From assembly GCF_000374845.1 (NCBI RefSeq), contig NZ_KB895416.1, positions 411,790 through 475,789 of the forward strand: a stretch of DNA of 64,000 nt. The letters run 5' to 3'. The notes under the pieces were generated by a model. It had not been told where the DNA came from. It searched no databases and was given only the letters and a program-made list of their open reading frames with translations. Shown piece by piece: positions 55,601-64,000 of this stretch (positions are counted from its first letter, which is position 1; the number at the start of each line of letters is the position of its first letter). The DNA is from Paenibacillus terrigena DSM 21567. Lineage in GTDB: Bacteria; Bacillota; Bacilli; Paenibacillales; Paenibacillaceae. A program made the position numbers and the translations under genes.

Positions 55601-57480
55601 AAGTAACTGATCTACCGAATGATGGTACGGCTAAAAAAATATCTTTTGCAGATAAGCAAGTTACATGGGTCAGATTCCAGGTAACAGGCAGTACAGGAAA
55701 TAATGGCTTGTCAGAATTTCAGGTCTATCATGACAAGACGTCCCTGACTATACCTACCGGACTTACAGCGACTGGAGTCAGCAGTTCCGAGATTCATGTG
55801 GTATGGAATGCTGTCCCTGGTGCAACAGGCTATGATCTCGAAGTTGATGGCGGAATTATAAATAACGTAACGAGTCCATATCTGCACAAGGGAATCACTG
55901 GAACGTCAAAGCATACCTACAAAGTAAGAGCAAAGGATGCTTCTGGCATCACGTTATGGAGTGCGCCTGTCAATGCTGAATCACCGGCCCAAACATTAGG
56001 TAAATTTGAGGCGGAAGACTACGTCGCCATGTCGGGAATCAAGACAGAGCCAAGCTCTGAGGGCGGACTGAACGTGGGGTATATTGATGCCGGGGATTGG
56101 ATGGAGTATAAAGTCAACATACCTGCTGACGGAACCTATACTGTCAAATATAGAGTTGCAGTAAATACGGGCAATACAGGTGAAGTGCAATTTACGATCA
56201 ACGGCGTGAATAAGAAAACCACTTCTTTTCCTGCAACGGGAGGCTGGCAGAATTGGACAACGGTCTCGGATACCGTTACATTGCCTGCAGGAACACATAC
56301 CGTGAGACTCTATGTTAGTAAAGGCGGTTGGAACTTCAACTGGTTTGAGCTAATTCCTGTCGACAGCACATTACTGAGTATTCAAGCGCCTGCAGCGATA
56401 ACCGGAGTGGCGAACAGAACAGCAAAAACAGCGGCAGCACTTGGATTACCAGTAACGGTTGCACTGGTTACGAGTGTAGGGAATGTAAATGCGAATGTCG
56501 CATGGAATGTGGATGCATCATCCTACGATCCGTCCAAATCAACGGAGCAGACTTTCACGATAAGCGGAAAGGTCACACTGCCAGCAGGTGTGGTAAACCC
56601 GAACAGCGTCGATTTGACAACAAGCATCCAAGTGACGGTACTTCAAACATCAACACGTCCTGGGTCCACTTTGATAGGTGCACATCAAGCAACTCCTGGT
56701 CAAACATTCGATGTAACAATGGGACTAAGTGGCGTTAAGGAAAGCGTATATCAGAACATGTATGCGCAAGATGTGACGCTTCACTATGATCCGTCGAAAT
56801 TGCAGTTCGAATCGGTCACATCCATGAGAGATGGTTTTGAGGTCATCGATCACAAGGAGATCGTGCCAGGACACATCCGGATTGTAACAGCTAGCGTAGG
56901 TGCGAACCAAGGTGTGTCGGCCCAAGGGGATCTATTGAAATTTAAATTTACGGTCAAATCTGCTGCACAGGCTGGCGATGCAACCGTTTCGGTAGCCGAT
57001 GTAGCCATTGCGAACGGCGAGGGAAATGAGCTGCAACTGAATGGAGCCTCCCACAAGGTGGAAATTAGTATCTCAGTTGATAAGTCAGGCTTGAATGCTG
57101 TGATCACTAGCGCTCAGGCTAAACACGATGCAGCTGTGGAAGGAAACGAGCACGGATTGTATGCGAAAGGCTCCAAAGTGCAATTGCAGTCGGCGATCGA
57201 TGCAGCGAAAGCAACAGCGAACGATCCGAATGCGACGCAGCAGCAAGTAGATAGCGCGAAAGCAGCATTAGAAACAGCCGTTCAATTGTTTGAAAGTAAG
57301 AAAATCTCAGCGGATGTCAATGGCAAAGACGGCATCACGGTCGGAGACTTGGCAATCGTTGCAGCAGCATACGGCAAGCAAGAAGGACAGCCGGGCTGGA
57401 ATGCGAAAGCCGATGTCAATCATGACGGTAAAGTAGATATTGAAGACCTTGCGATCGTAGCGAAGGCGATCTTGCAATAA
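52627..57480 (+). CDS. Giant secreted beta-helix protein (GH141-like) with CBM6-like, cohesin, FIVAR-like and dockerin domains
   Basis: A 1617-residue secreted protein; ATG after GGTGAGG. Order: signal peptide (1-28); right-handed beta-helix (about 38-690) beginning FFVSPSGSDSNDGSVDHPFA, of the kind seen in GH141 and pectate-lyase-like proteins; LamG-like domain (699-895); F5/8C-like domain (902-1037); FN3 (1040-1118); CBM6-like (1125-1245); Ig-like group 4 (1249-1338); cohesin-like (1342-1480); FIVAR-like (1484-1558); dockerin (1559-1617), whose first loop is DVNGKDGITVGDL. The last 280 residues are close to those of the protein at 1799. Catalysis is likely but the family call is tentative. 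It is not cut by frameshifts. Confidence 0.88.
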   Translation: MLRKRFNILILLCMLTITWYVPGANVHAAESVPNVVSDNIQTKFFVSPSGSDSNDGSVDHPFATLQAARDAVRLINSQMTGDIMVYIASGDYYVNNPISFDERDSGTNGHNVIYTQKDGLGTAKFIGGNKVTSVWNKVTRTGVDADLPASADGSVYKTNVGTNINFNTLYVNDARATMARTKNLAIDPRFPASSTAYMRSAGGGIDTLIYKSGDIDSESLTGLVNAQSRGDLDAQVYMWDGGYWDWMTDTIPIASINTSTRTLTYKTDPNNRAAYRPKYNTGSDARYFVQGNLGFLDQPGEYYFNKKTGYLYYYPLAGSGSINDQDIVIPAVEKIIDIKGASRTSMVSHITFSGLTFKDTNFPDYYSYGWNWGDAGVGLGYYPPEAAGSTQPSYSEQSERKEFQVGVITLSNTNNITISESHIKNAGMFGIELYLANQYTNINNSLIEYTGHGGVNIEGGYPGVGGDANGNGYSNHNTVTNTIIHDIGQLVGQTSGVTINNSGYNTLSHLEIYNTPRRGIFLTAGYSRNPGTPFPNGDANFNIMKDMYSHHNTFEYIYLHDSQQDGGDDGAFFACYLYRGSTNYKPNYINQMLIDRVGANPSMRDIAPNGMNLDMGASGFEVSNLKIVNPQHFNAEVETTTHNGDKIIFTNTNIDFGTHTNQLNSFNDSLMDYENIGVGDDYPSIYKPASNTFQEPADLYFKDDFENGLDLSKWLYSGVKPRITTEWMSEGIFNGKKGLKIDSDGAGAGIKPVLYRNFEVPLNKIVTVKLFDRQNGSQAPYSSGVTIATTVKSLARVDNGVNAVGLGLDTTVNNDYYVILDGSTEMATSVPRTYGWHELKWDYTSGTDVKLYIDGVLVKTLSSITNFNQVALGSDDGRGVSYYDQLYIYGGTTAPPPSTLPTEPENLAQRATITASSFPANDPRYVPQNVADDIIGVWGAGEWASNGEANPWIQLDWSSSQTMNTIFLYDRPNLSDWSQGGTLTFSDGSSVQVTDLPNDGTAKKISFADKQVTWVRFQVTGSTGNNGLSEFQVYHDKTSLTIPTGLTATGVSSSEIHVVWNAVPGATGYDLEVDGGIINNVTSPYLHKGITGTSKHTYKVRAKDASGITLWSAPVNAESPAQTLGKFEAEDYVAMSGIKTEPSSEGGLNVGYIDAGDWMEYKVNIPADGTYTVKYRVAVNTGNTGEVQFTINGVNKKTTSFPATGGWQNWTTVSDTVTLPAGTHTVRLYVSKGGWNFNWFELIPVDSTLLSIQAPAAITGVANRTAKTAAALGLPVTVALVTSVGNVNANVAWNVDASSYDPSKSTEQTFTISGKVTLPAGVVNPNSVDLTTSIQVTVLQTSTRPGSTLIGAHQATPGQTFDVTMGLSGVKESVYQNMYAQDVTLHYDPSKLQFESVTSMRDGFEVIDHKEIVPGHIRIVTASVGANQGVSAQGDLLKFKFTVKSAAQAGDATVSVADVAIANGEGNELQLNGASHKVEISISVDKSGLNAVITSAQAKHDAAVEGNEHGLYAKGSKVQLQSAIDAAKATANDPNATQQQVDSAKAALETAVQLFESKKISADVNGKDGITVGDLAIVAAAYGKQEGQPGWNAKADVNHDGKVDIEDLAIVAKAILQ

Positions 57481-57712
57481 TCAGTTTAAGGAAGCCATTG
57501 ATTCCATGTTTATGGGATCAATGGCTTTTTTTACGCGGCGAGAAGCAGAAATATCACAATCTTAAAGAAAAGTGCTTATTTTAAAGACCCGTCATAGCCA
57601 CTTTTCAGAGGAAGATCTCCTTTTTTCTGTATCCAAGATTTGTCCGTTCCACTACTGTGAAATTGTAATCATATGACCTCATTTTTGAGCACGGGGGAGG
57701 ATGCTTATCGGT
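57481..57712 (+). repeat. Duplicated leader, copy 2
   Basis: Matches 52291-52531, including terminator, the AAAAGTGCTTATTTTA block and the end ACGGGGGAGGATGCTTATC. It fills most of the 293-base gap between the two giant genes. No clear promoter hexamers are shared, so activation by a regulator is likely. Confidence 0.85.
57493..57532 (+). terminator. Terminator in leader copy 2
   Basis: Arms AGCCATTGATTCC / GGGATCAATGGCT (57493-57505 and 57514-57526) pair with one wobble, followed by TTTTTTT. It ends the beta-helix gene. Confidence 0.9.
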
Positions 57713-57773
57713 ACATAAGTGAACGGCATGTAATCGCGCGGAAGTTAGAGAACGAAGGAGGAAAAGGGTAGAA

Positions 57774-60700
57774 ATGATGAAAATCAGTACGAAATTCACT
57801 TCTAGCGTATTGGCAACCACAATGCTCTTAGGATTATTCATGGTTGGCTTTCTCGGTACGAAGGCATACGCACAGCAGACAACAGGAAACGCTCCGTTTA
57901 TTAACTCGTGGCTGGTATCAGGTCCATTCGATTCGCCTGTCGTAGACAACATTTATGAATGCCAAGTCGGTGAGGTCGTAAATTATGCGCCGCTGGCATC
58001 TGAAATAACAGCGTCATCATCGACGCTTGCCGTGAACCCTGTTTCATATCTCGTGGATGGAAGCACCAAGAAACAGTGGGTGACCGAAAATGATTCTAAT
58101 CCTTGGGTCAATCTGAAATGGAAGGATCCGATTGCCATCAACGAAGTAAAAATCGCGCAATGGGGCGATTCGCGTCACGTGAACAATTGGTATCATCTAA
58201 TATTCACGCTTGAAGACGGCAGCAAAGTCGAATCCGGAAAGGTGAATAGCACGTCGGCGAGCTCAGCCGAGCCAACGGTCTATACGATACAGTCTGGGCT
58301 GAAGAAGGTCGTGGAGATGAAGGTCGAGATCGATAAAGGACGTACGCCTTATCCATCGGTTACTGGTATCTCCGAGATCGAGGTATATCAACACTCCGTA
58401 ACGGAGCAGATTGAAAGGCCAATGGACGGTAACTGGGCGAGAGCAGCCGACGCGACTGCAAGCTCCACGTGGAAAACCAGCGCTGTTGATTTTCCGACAG
58501 GAACAGATTCCTCTAGTGTTCTTCCCAAATTTGCTATAGATGGCGATAAAAATACCAATTGGGTCTCTCAAATGCATGATACTGCTGGAAATCCCTCGTC
58601 TTGGCCGAAATGGGATCCTGCACCGACCTTGTATTTAACCTGGAAGCAGCCGATCAAAGTGAAACGAATTGAGGTCTTTGATCGTAATAATCCCGCTTGG
58701 CCTCCCAATACGTCAGATGTCCAAAAGGTTAATTACACGATAAAGGACGCGAGTGGGAATATTCTAAAAACCGGTGTCATCACCGATATTGATCCTTTGG
58801 GGCAAAACCCTGGTGTAGTTGAGCTTGAGCAGCCAGTAAATAATGTTGTCAAGGTTGAACTGCTGATTGTATACGACGGACAGAAAAATCTTAAAAATGT
58901 CGGTCTTGGTTTTACGGAAGTTAATGTTTTTGATGGAGATGGTATCATTCCGCCGGGTAACCAGGAACCGGGAGGCAGTATTACACCGAAAGTCGGAGAA
59001 ATGCTTGTAAACAGTAAGAAATGGGAGTACTTTGATGACCGTCTCTGGAATCGAAACTACGATGATTATCAAGATTTGTACGGTTATTTTACAGTCAAAA
59101 AAGGTGTCGATACAAAAAACAAATATGTATACGCGCACACTTACATCTACAGTCCAGTCGAGCAGCAGGCGTATTTCAATGTAGGCGCCAGCGGATCTTA
59201 TCGGCTGTATGTCAATGATCGCTGCGTATCTTCGCCGACTACGCCTGTGGAAGTGCAGAAGGATTTGACGAAACAAGCTATCCAGTTGAAACAGGGCTGG
59301 AACAAATTGATGATTCAAATCAAACATACGTACACCGAAGACGTGAATGCCAACAACGTTCCGATCGGGGCAGATCAGAATGTGGCCTATCTTGGGTTTT
59401 ATGGACGCGTCACAGATCAGAACGGCAACCGTATCAACGGAATCATGAATTCGGTGGAAGGGGATGCCGGCTCCCTCAAAATCGTCTCGCAAGGACTAAC
59501 GACCGAGGATGCCATCAAAACGCCGCTGCCAACTCAAAATATGCCCATGGGTTACAAGGAATGGCCTTATGTATGGAATAAATCGAAAACAAGCAATAAA
59601 TACGGTGTTGCAGCATCGGCATTCCAATTTATGGCAAGCGGAGGCGCACCTGGTTATACGTGGAGCATTGTAGAGGGGAAATTGCCTGAGGGCTTGGAAC
59701 TCAATAGCGATGGTACCATCGCGGATGGGTTAGTGAATGGCAATGTTGATCTCAACAGCAGTAAAGGCATCATCAGTATCAACAGCGAGCCGGGAGACTA
59801 TAACTTTACCGTACAAGTCGCTGACCGTAATGGAAATAAGGCGACGAAGAAGATGACATTGACCGTCAAGGAACGCCCGAATAAATGGTTTGAAGAGGGT
59901 AGAGTTGGCGCATTAAGCCACACGATTGTCACGTACCCCTACTTCGTTGATCCGAATTTCTCCGCCGATTTATGGGCAGAGCGAGCCAAACGTCAGGGAC
60001 ATTCACTCGTCTCGATTGAAGCGCTGCAACAAAATTATTATTGGCCGTCCAAGTTTTCCGACCCACAGCATGAACGACAGAAATATTACCCGAAAGACGA
60101 ACATGGCCAAGTGATCGACGGATTAAAACAGTTTGAAGAAGCTGTCAAACGTTATGGGATAAAATTCGGCTTGTATTATGCAACGGAGGGCGGCGGCTTG
60201 CAGCACTACTCTACAGATGTGTTTGTACAGAATGTGGAGGATCTGATTAAGCGCTATGATCCGGCATACCTCTATTTCGATGGTCCGCAAGCCATGAAGA
60301 ATGCCAATTATGACGTGATGTACAGTAATGTTCGCAACTACAGTGATGACATTATTATCAATTCCAATGCATGGGGCGAAGAGTATGGAGATCCGGATCT
60401 AAGAACCGCCGAAGCCAGTCATATTTACGCCAATACAGGCGCAAATCATCTCGTAAAACGTACCCCTATGGAGCCATGGAAGTCTGTTCACACCAAGAAC
60501 AACTTTACGCCATACTATGCGAAACGCGATGATTACCGTCAGGTTGCCAAAGAAATGATCGTGAATGCCGGCAGAGGCTACGTGGACAACAATGACCAAA
60601 TGCCATTAATGAGCCGCGGAACGAACTGGGATTCGCCAGAAGATGTTGCAACAAGATACCCTAAATCCATTCAAGAGTTCATTGATGTGCGTGAAGGGCT

Positions 60701-63700
60701 TGCGAGCTGGTTCGCGCCTGACGGCAAGCCGGAAAGGCATGAGTCTACAACGGGTACAATGCCATATTTCTTGTCTGGCTATGGCTACGAAGATGATGGA
60801 AAAGGAAACTACGATAAGTTTGCCTTCCCTAACAGTACCACTGGTCCGCAATGGGGATATGCGACGTCTAGAGACAACAATGTTTATCTTCATATTATGA
60901 AAGGGCCTGATGGCAAGCGAGGGTTTGATGTCATTACCGGAAAGTCTTTAACGATTCGTCCAGTTAAGGATCGGGTGACATCCGTGACATGGTTGAACGA
61001 GAACCTGCCTGTTACCTCGTTCGTGCAGACGGGTGACAGCTTGACCATCGATCTAACCAACGTACAGGAAGATGCCATAGATACGATTATCAAGATCGTA
61101 ACGGACAATCCGAATCGTAAATATAAACTTACGAACGTCAACGCAGCGGGAGAACAAGTAACGCCTTCGTCACTCCAAATCCATGCTGAAGGCTATATGA
61201 CATTCCCGGCGCTTAAAGCTCCGTTGTCCGGTTTGACGTACCAAAGTGCAGATTCCGGCATCGCAGCGGTAAACGGTAGCGGGATCGTGACGCCGGTATC
61301 GAATGGAACAACAACGATCACCATAAGCGGTACTTACGAGGGAGTAACGAAACAGGATACATTGAAAGTAACAGCAAAAGACGGCAAAATTTACGTTGGA
61401 GAGCGCATGATCGGAGCAACCTTGCTTGTAAATGACAAGGAATCCTATGGCGAGTTCCGTACGTTAGAGAAACTTCGCTATCAAATCGAAGGCAGATCAG
61501 CGAAAGGCGGAGCCATCGGACTGGATGCCTCGCAAATTGTATGGCATGGCGGTATCGTCGATCTGAAAGCGGGCGATAAATATAAACCGGTCGTGATCAA
61601 CGAAGTAAATACGTTTACTTTCAATAATAATGAAATCATAACGCCTTATGTGGAACAACCTGCACGGGGAGTTATTTGGGCTGACGTAACGCAGGGCGGC
61701 AAGACATTTACGACAAATAAAATTTTCATGGACCTGCTGCCGTATCAAAATCTTGCAAAGACAGCTGAAATTACAGCTAGCCATAATCAAGCTGCAGTCA
61801 GTCAATTGGTTGATGGCAAAGCGATTGAGGGCATTCATTTGGATCAATCCAAATGGTCGGTAGCGGCAAATGAAAAGGCGTGGGTTCAATTTAAACTGCC
61901 GACGAAGTCCGAGATTGCGAGTATAAATATCAATTTTAATTCATTAGAACAAAATTATGTCAATACACCGAAAACAATCAAGATTCAAACGAGCGAGGAT
62001 GGCACGGCATGGAAAGATGTTAGCACCGTTAACGGCCCGACGGGGAATGCTTATTTTGGATTCTATAACCAATATCCGATTAACGCGTCAGCGCAATACG
62101 TCAAACTGATCATGGACGGCGGTTCAAACGGATTGACAATGGATTTGCTTGAGGTGGCCATCAACGGAATTGATAAGTCCAATTTGTTGGATCACTTCGA
62201 ATATGCGTATAAGCCAGTCAATGTGACGACGGGTAACTATGAAATTAAGGCTTATACAGGTGCCGGAGATCTGATCGATACAGATGTCGAAGTTACGGTA
62301 ACAAGTGAAACCCCGAATGTGATTTCGGTGAATGATTCCAACCTGGTCACGGCTGTCTCCGAAGGTATGGCCAAGATGAAGATTCGAGTGACGATCGGCG
62401 GACGTTCAATCGAGCAAGTGACGTATCTATACGTGGATAAGTCGGGACATATCTATCTGAACTCCTATTTAGACAAAATCAACGTTACGCTGAGTAAATC
62501 GACAGTTCAACCGAACGAACCGATCGTTGCTTCCATTGAAGGCTTGTTAAGCTCGGGAGAGAAGACTGATTTGTCTAAGGCCGCAATCGAATATCAATTT
62601 AGCGATAAGAGGTTATCTGTCGTTGAAGGCAGCAATACGATCGTGGTGACAGGCGACATCGGAAACGGGTTTAAGGTAACCGTTGTTGTAAAGGCGACTT
62701 TAGACGGGGTGACCGTTCTAAGCGAACCGATCACGATTGCAGCGATTGGAAGTATTGTACCTCAATCGCAAATGACAGCAACGGCAACAAGCCAGGAAAC
62801 GAGTGGAGATAATAATGCAGCATCTATGGCGATTGACGGAAATCCACAAACGATCTGGCATACCAAGTGGGATAAATCCGACGTTCTCCCTCAGTCGATC
62901 ACTTTAAACCTTGGAGGAACCTACAAAGTAAATAAAATCACTTATTTGCCAAGACAGTCGGGTGATAACGGGAAGATTACAAGTTACAACGTGTATACAA
63001 GCACTGATGGCGCGACCTTTACGAAAGTGGCCAGCGGAAACTTTGCGAACGACAGCGCGGAGAAAGCCGTAAGCTTTACGGGAACGAATGCATCGCATGT
63101 CAAGCTTGAAGCGACGGCGGGTATGAGCGGATGGGCTTCGGCTGCGGAGATTAACGTGTTCAAAGTAAATGAGGACATCGTAAAATCCATCGTCGATTAT
63201 AAGTCGGTAGCAGTGGATACGAATGTAGGCATCATCCCTGTTCTTCCGGCACAGGTTGAGGCTGTCTACAACGATGGAACAACAGGGCTCGTAGACGTTA
63301 CTTGGGAACCGATTACCAAAGAGATGGTTGCTAAAGCGGGCGTATTTACCGCTCAGGGAACGGTCGCGGGCAGTTCGGTCAAAGCAAAAGCGACTTACAG
63401 AGTCGCCGGTCAACCGTCCGAAGCGTTCACGCTCAGCCTGAACCAACCGTCCTACAGCCTGACCATTGGCGATACACTTCCAACGGTCGTGTCAGCGACC
63501 TACAAGTATTCCGGCACCGTGAAGGATGTTACTTCGCTTGCCGTATTTACGACGGCGGACGGAACTATCGCCTCCGTCAATGGCAATGGTGTATTAACGG
63601 GGATCGCGGAAGGAAACACGACCATCAGTGCATCCTATGGCGGCGAAACGGTGACGGCGCAGGTTCATGTGACGAAGCGTGATGCGCAGCAAACGGCCGT

Positions 63701-64000
63701 GCAGCTGACAGGTCCAGCTTCGGTATTAAAGGGTGAGCCGTTTGCCGTACGCCTTGGTCTGAAGCAGGTGCATGAGCCGGTCTTTGCTCAAGATATGCTG
63801 ATCCAGTACGATCCGAATCTCTACGAATTCCAGGATGCGGTCCCAATGCGCGAAGGCTTAACGGTCTACAAACAGCCATCGCAGACGCCAGGACAGCTTC
63901 GTTTGATTCTTGCAAGTCTGGGAGCGGACCATGCGATTGCACTTGATGCGGATGTCGTCGAGTTGAAATTCGTCGCGAAGCAGGTATCGCAAAGCGCAAG
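57774..64000 (+). CDS. Giant secreted GH29-like protein with a C-terminal cohesin (runs off the right edge)
   Basis: An open frame of over 2075 codons from the ATG at 57774; GGAGG lies 12 bases upstream. Checked points at 59880 and 63963 are in the same frame. Order: signal peptide (to about 34, ending AYA-QQ); two F5/8C-like domains (75-395); an unassigned sandwich (400-600); Ig-like domain (606-702); GH29-like barrel (703-970) with FGLYYATEGGG and RYDPAYLYFDGPQ, where D836 fits the fucosidase nucleophile; a beta-domain; Ig-like group 2; F5/8C-like (1323-1470); a CBM32-like domain (1661-1800) nearly identical to one in the protein at 1799; two Ig-like domains; and a cohesin-like domain from about 1970 to the edge. 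The cohesin is diverged from the others. FIVAR-dockerin may follow outside the window. Confidence 0.85.
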   Translation, partial: MMKISTKFTSSVLATTMLLGLFMVGFLGTKAYAQQTTGNAPFINSWLVSGPFDSPVVDNIYECQVGEVVNYAPLASEITASSSTLAVNPVSYLVDGSTKKQWVTENDSNPWVNLKWKDPIAINEVKIAQWGDSRHVNNWYHLIFTLEDGSKVESGKVNSTSASSAEPTVYTIQSGLKKVVEMKVEIDKGRTPYPSVTGISEIEVYQHSVTEQIERPMDGNWARAADATASSTWKTSAVDFPTGTDSSSVLPKFAIDGDKNTNWVSQMHDTAGNPSSWPKWDPAPTLYLTWKQPIKVKRIEVFDRNNPAWPPNTSDVQKVNYTIKDASGNILKTGVITDIDPLGQNPGVVELEQPVNNVVKVELLIVYDGQKNLKNVGLGFTEVNVFDGDGIIPPGNQEPGGSITPKVGEMLVNSKKWEYFDDRLWNRNYDDYQDLYGYFTVKKGVDTKNKYVYAHTYIYSPVEQQAYFNVGASGSYRLYVNDRCVSSPTTPVEVQKDLTKQAIQLKQGWNKLMIQIKHTYTEDVNANNVPIGADQNVAYLGFYGRVTDQNGNRINGIMNSVEGDAGSLKIVSQGLTTEDAIKTPLPTQNMPMGYKEWPYVWNKSKTSNKYGVAASAFQFMASGGAPGYTWSIVEGKLPEGLELNSDGTIADGLVNGNVDLNSSKGIISINSEPGDYNFTVQVADRNGNKATKKMTLTVKERPNKWFEEGRVGALSHTIVTYPYFVDPNFSADLWAERAKRQGHSLVSIEALQQNYYWPSKFSDPQHERQKYYPKDEHGQVIDGLKQFEEAVKRYGIKFGLYYATEGGGLQHYSTDVFVQNVEDLIKRYDPAYLYFDGPQAMKNANYDVMYSNVRNYSDDIIINSNAWGEEYGDPDLRTAEASHIYANTGANHLVKRTPMEPWKSVHTKNNFTPYYAKRDDYRQVAKEMIVNAGRGYVDNNDQMPLMSRGTNWDSPEDVATRYPKSIQEFIDVREGLASWFAPDGKPERHESTTGTMPYFLSGYGYEDDGKGNYDKFAFPNSTTGPQWGYATSRDNNVYLHIMKGPDGKRGFDVITGKSLTIRPVKDRVTSVTWLNENLPVTSFVQTGDSLTIDLTNVQEDAIDTIIKIVTDNPNRKYKLTNVNAAGEQVTPSSLQIHAEGYMTFPALKAPLSGLTYQSADSGIAAVNGSGIVTPVSNGTTTITISGTYEGVTKQDTLKVTAKDGKIYVGERMIGATLLVNDKESYGEFRTLEKLRYQIEGRSAKGGAIGLDASQIVWHGGIVDLKAGDKYKPVVINEVNTFTFNNNEIITPYVEQPARGVIWADVTQGGKTFTTNKIFMDLLPYQNLAKTAEITASHNQAAVSQLVDGKAIEGIHLDQSKWSVAANEKAWVQFKLPTKSEIASININFNSLEQNYVNTPKTIKIQTSEDGTAWKDVSTVNGPTGNAYFGFYNQYPINASAQYVKLIMDGGSNGLTMDLLEVAINGIDKSNLLDHFEYAYKPVNVTTGNYEIKAYTGAGDLIDTDVEVTVTSETPNVISVNDSNLVTAVSEGMAKMKIRVTIGGRSIEQVTYLYVDKSGHIYLNSYLDKINVTLSKSTVQPNEPIVASIEGLLSSGEKTDLSKAAIEYQFSDKRLSVVEGSNTIVVTGDIGNGFKVTVVVKATLDGVTVLSEPITIAAIGSIVPQSQMTATATSQETSGDNNAASMAIDGNPQTIWHTKWDKSDVLPQSITLNLGGTYKVNKITYLPRQSGDNGKITSYNVYTSTDGATFTKVASGNFANDSAEKAVSFTGTNASHVKLEATAGMSGWASAAEINVFKVNEDIVKSIVDYKSVAVDTNVGIIPVLPAQVEAVYNDGTTGLVDVTWEPITKEMVAKAGVFTAQGTVAGSSVKAKATYRVAGQPSEAFTLSLNQPSYSLTIGDTLPTVVSATYKYSGTVKDVTSLAVFTTADGTIASVNGNGVLTGIAEGNTTISASYGGETVTAQVHVTKRDAQQTAVQLTGPASVLKGEPFAVRLGLKQVHEPVFAQDMLIQYDPNLYEFQDAVPMREGLTVYKQPSQTPGQLRLILASLGADHAIALDADVVELKFVAKQVSQSA

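Overview
The window reads as chromosome of a Gram-positive, Paenibacillaceae-type bacterium (Paenibacillus or Cohnella-like). This is inferred from the very large modular secreted glycan-active proteins, SLH surface anchors, YesM/YesN-type two-component regulators beside sugar ABC transporters, a GbsR-type regulator, lipobox binding proteins and strong GGAGG ribosome binding sites. I saw no rRNA, tRNA or CRISPR array. Genes run off both edges: a histidine kinase on the left and a GH29-like giant protein on the right.

Layout. 1-1155: OmpR-type regulator and sensor kinase (minus strand). 1349-1486: eroded dockerin tail with its terminator. 1799-6877: secreted glycosidase carrying both a cohesin and a dockerin. 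6930-12159 (minus): GH36 alpha-galactosidase with a sugar ABC importer, divergent from a YesM/YesN pair (12363-15735). 15736-16908: scar region with an IS3-type transposase remnant and AT-rich sequence. 16909-22521: GbsR-like regulator divergent from a 2-aminoethylphosphonate-type ABC importer and a HAD phosphatase. 22990-34250: two paralogous secreted metallophosphoesterases flanking a HupE/UreJ protein, a small protein and a non-catalytic dockerin protein; the second phosphoesterase carries a cohesin and three SLH domains. 34641-45106: amino-sugar operon (RpiR regulator, NanE epimerase, BadF/NagK kinase, SIS protein, ABC importer) ending in an SLH-anchored protein with two toroid-like modules. 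45387-51891: ABC exporter, Gfo/Idh oxidoreductase plus aldo/keto reductase, MFS pump and TetR regulator. 51969-52289: two gene fragments joined head to head. 52627-64000: two giant modular enzymes (beta-helix and GH29-like), each preceded by a copy of the same roughly 230-base leader.

How the genes may work together. Five secreted proteins (1799, 22990, 29958, 52627, 57774) contain a cohesin-like domain. Four (1799, 22990, 28845, 52627) end in a FIVAR-like helical segment followed by a type I dockerin. One cohesin protein (29958) is attached to the wall by SLH repeats. This is the part list of a small cellulosome-like surface assembly, but with the unusual feature that most enzymes carry both partners. 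That would allow chain assembly without a multi-cohesin scaffold. The binding itself is inference; only the domains are seen. Carbohydrate modules (CBM6-like, F5/8C/CBM32-like, LamG-like, Ig-like) are shuffled between these proteins, and the locus shows repeated duplication, module exchange and gene erosion.
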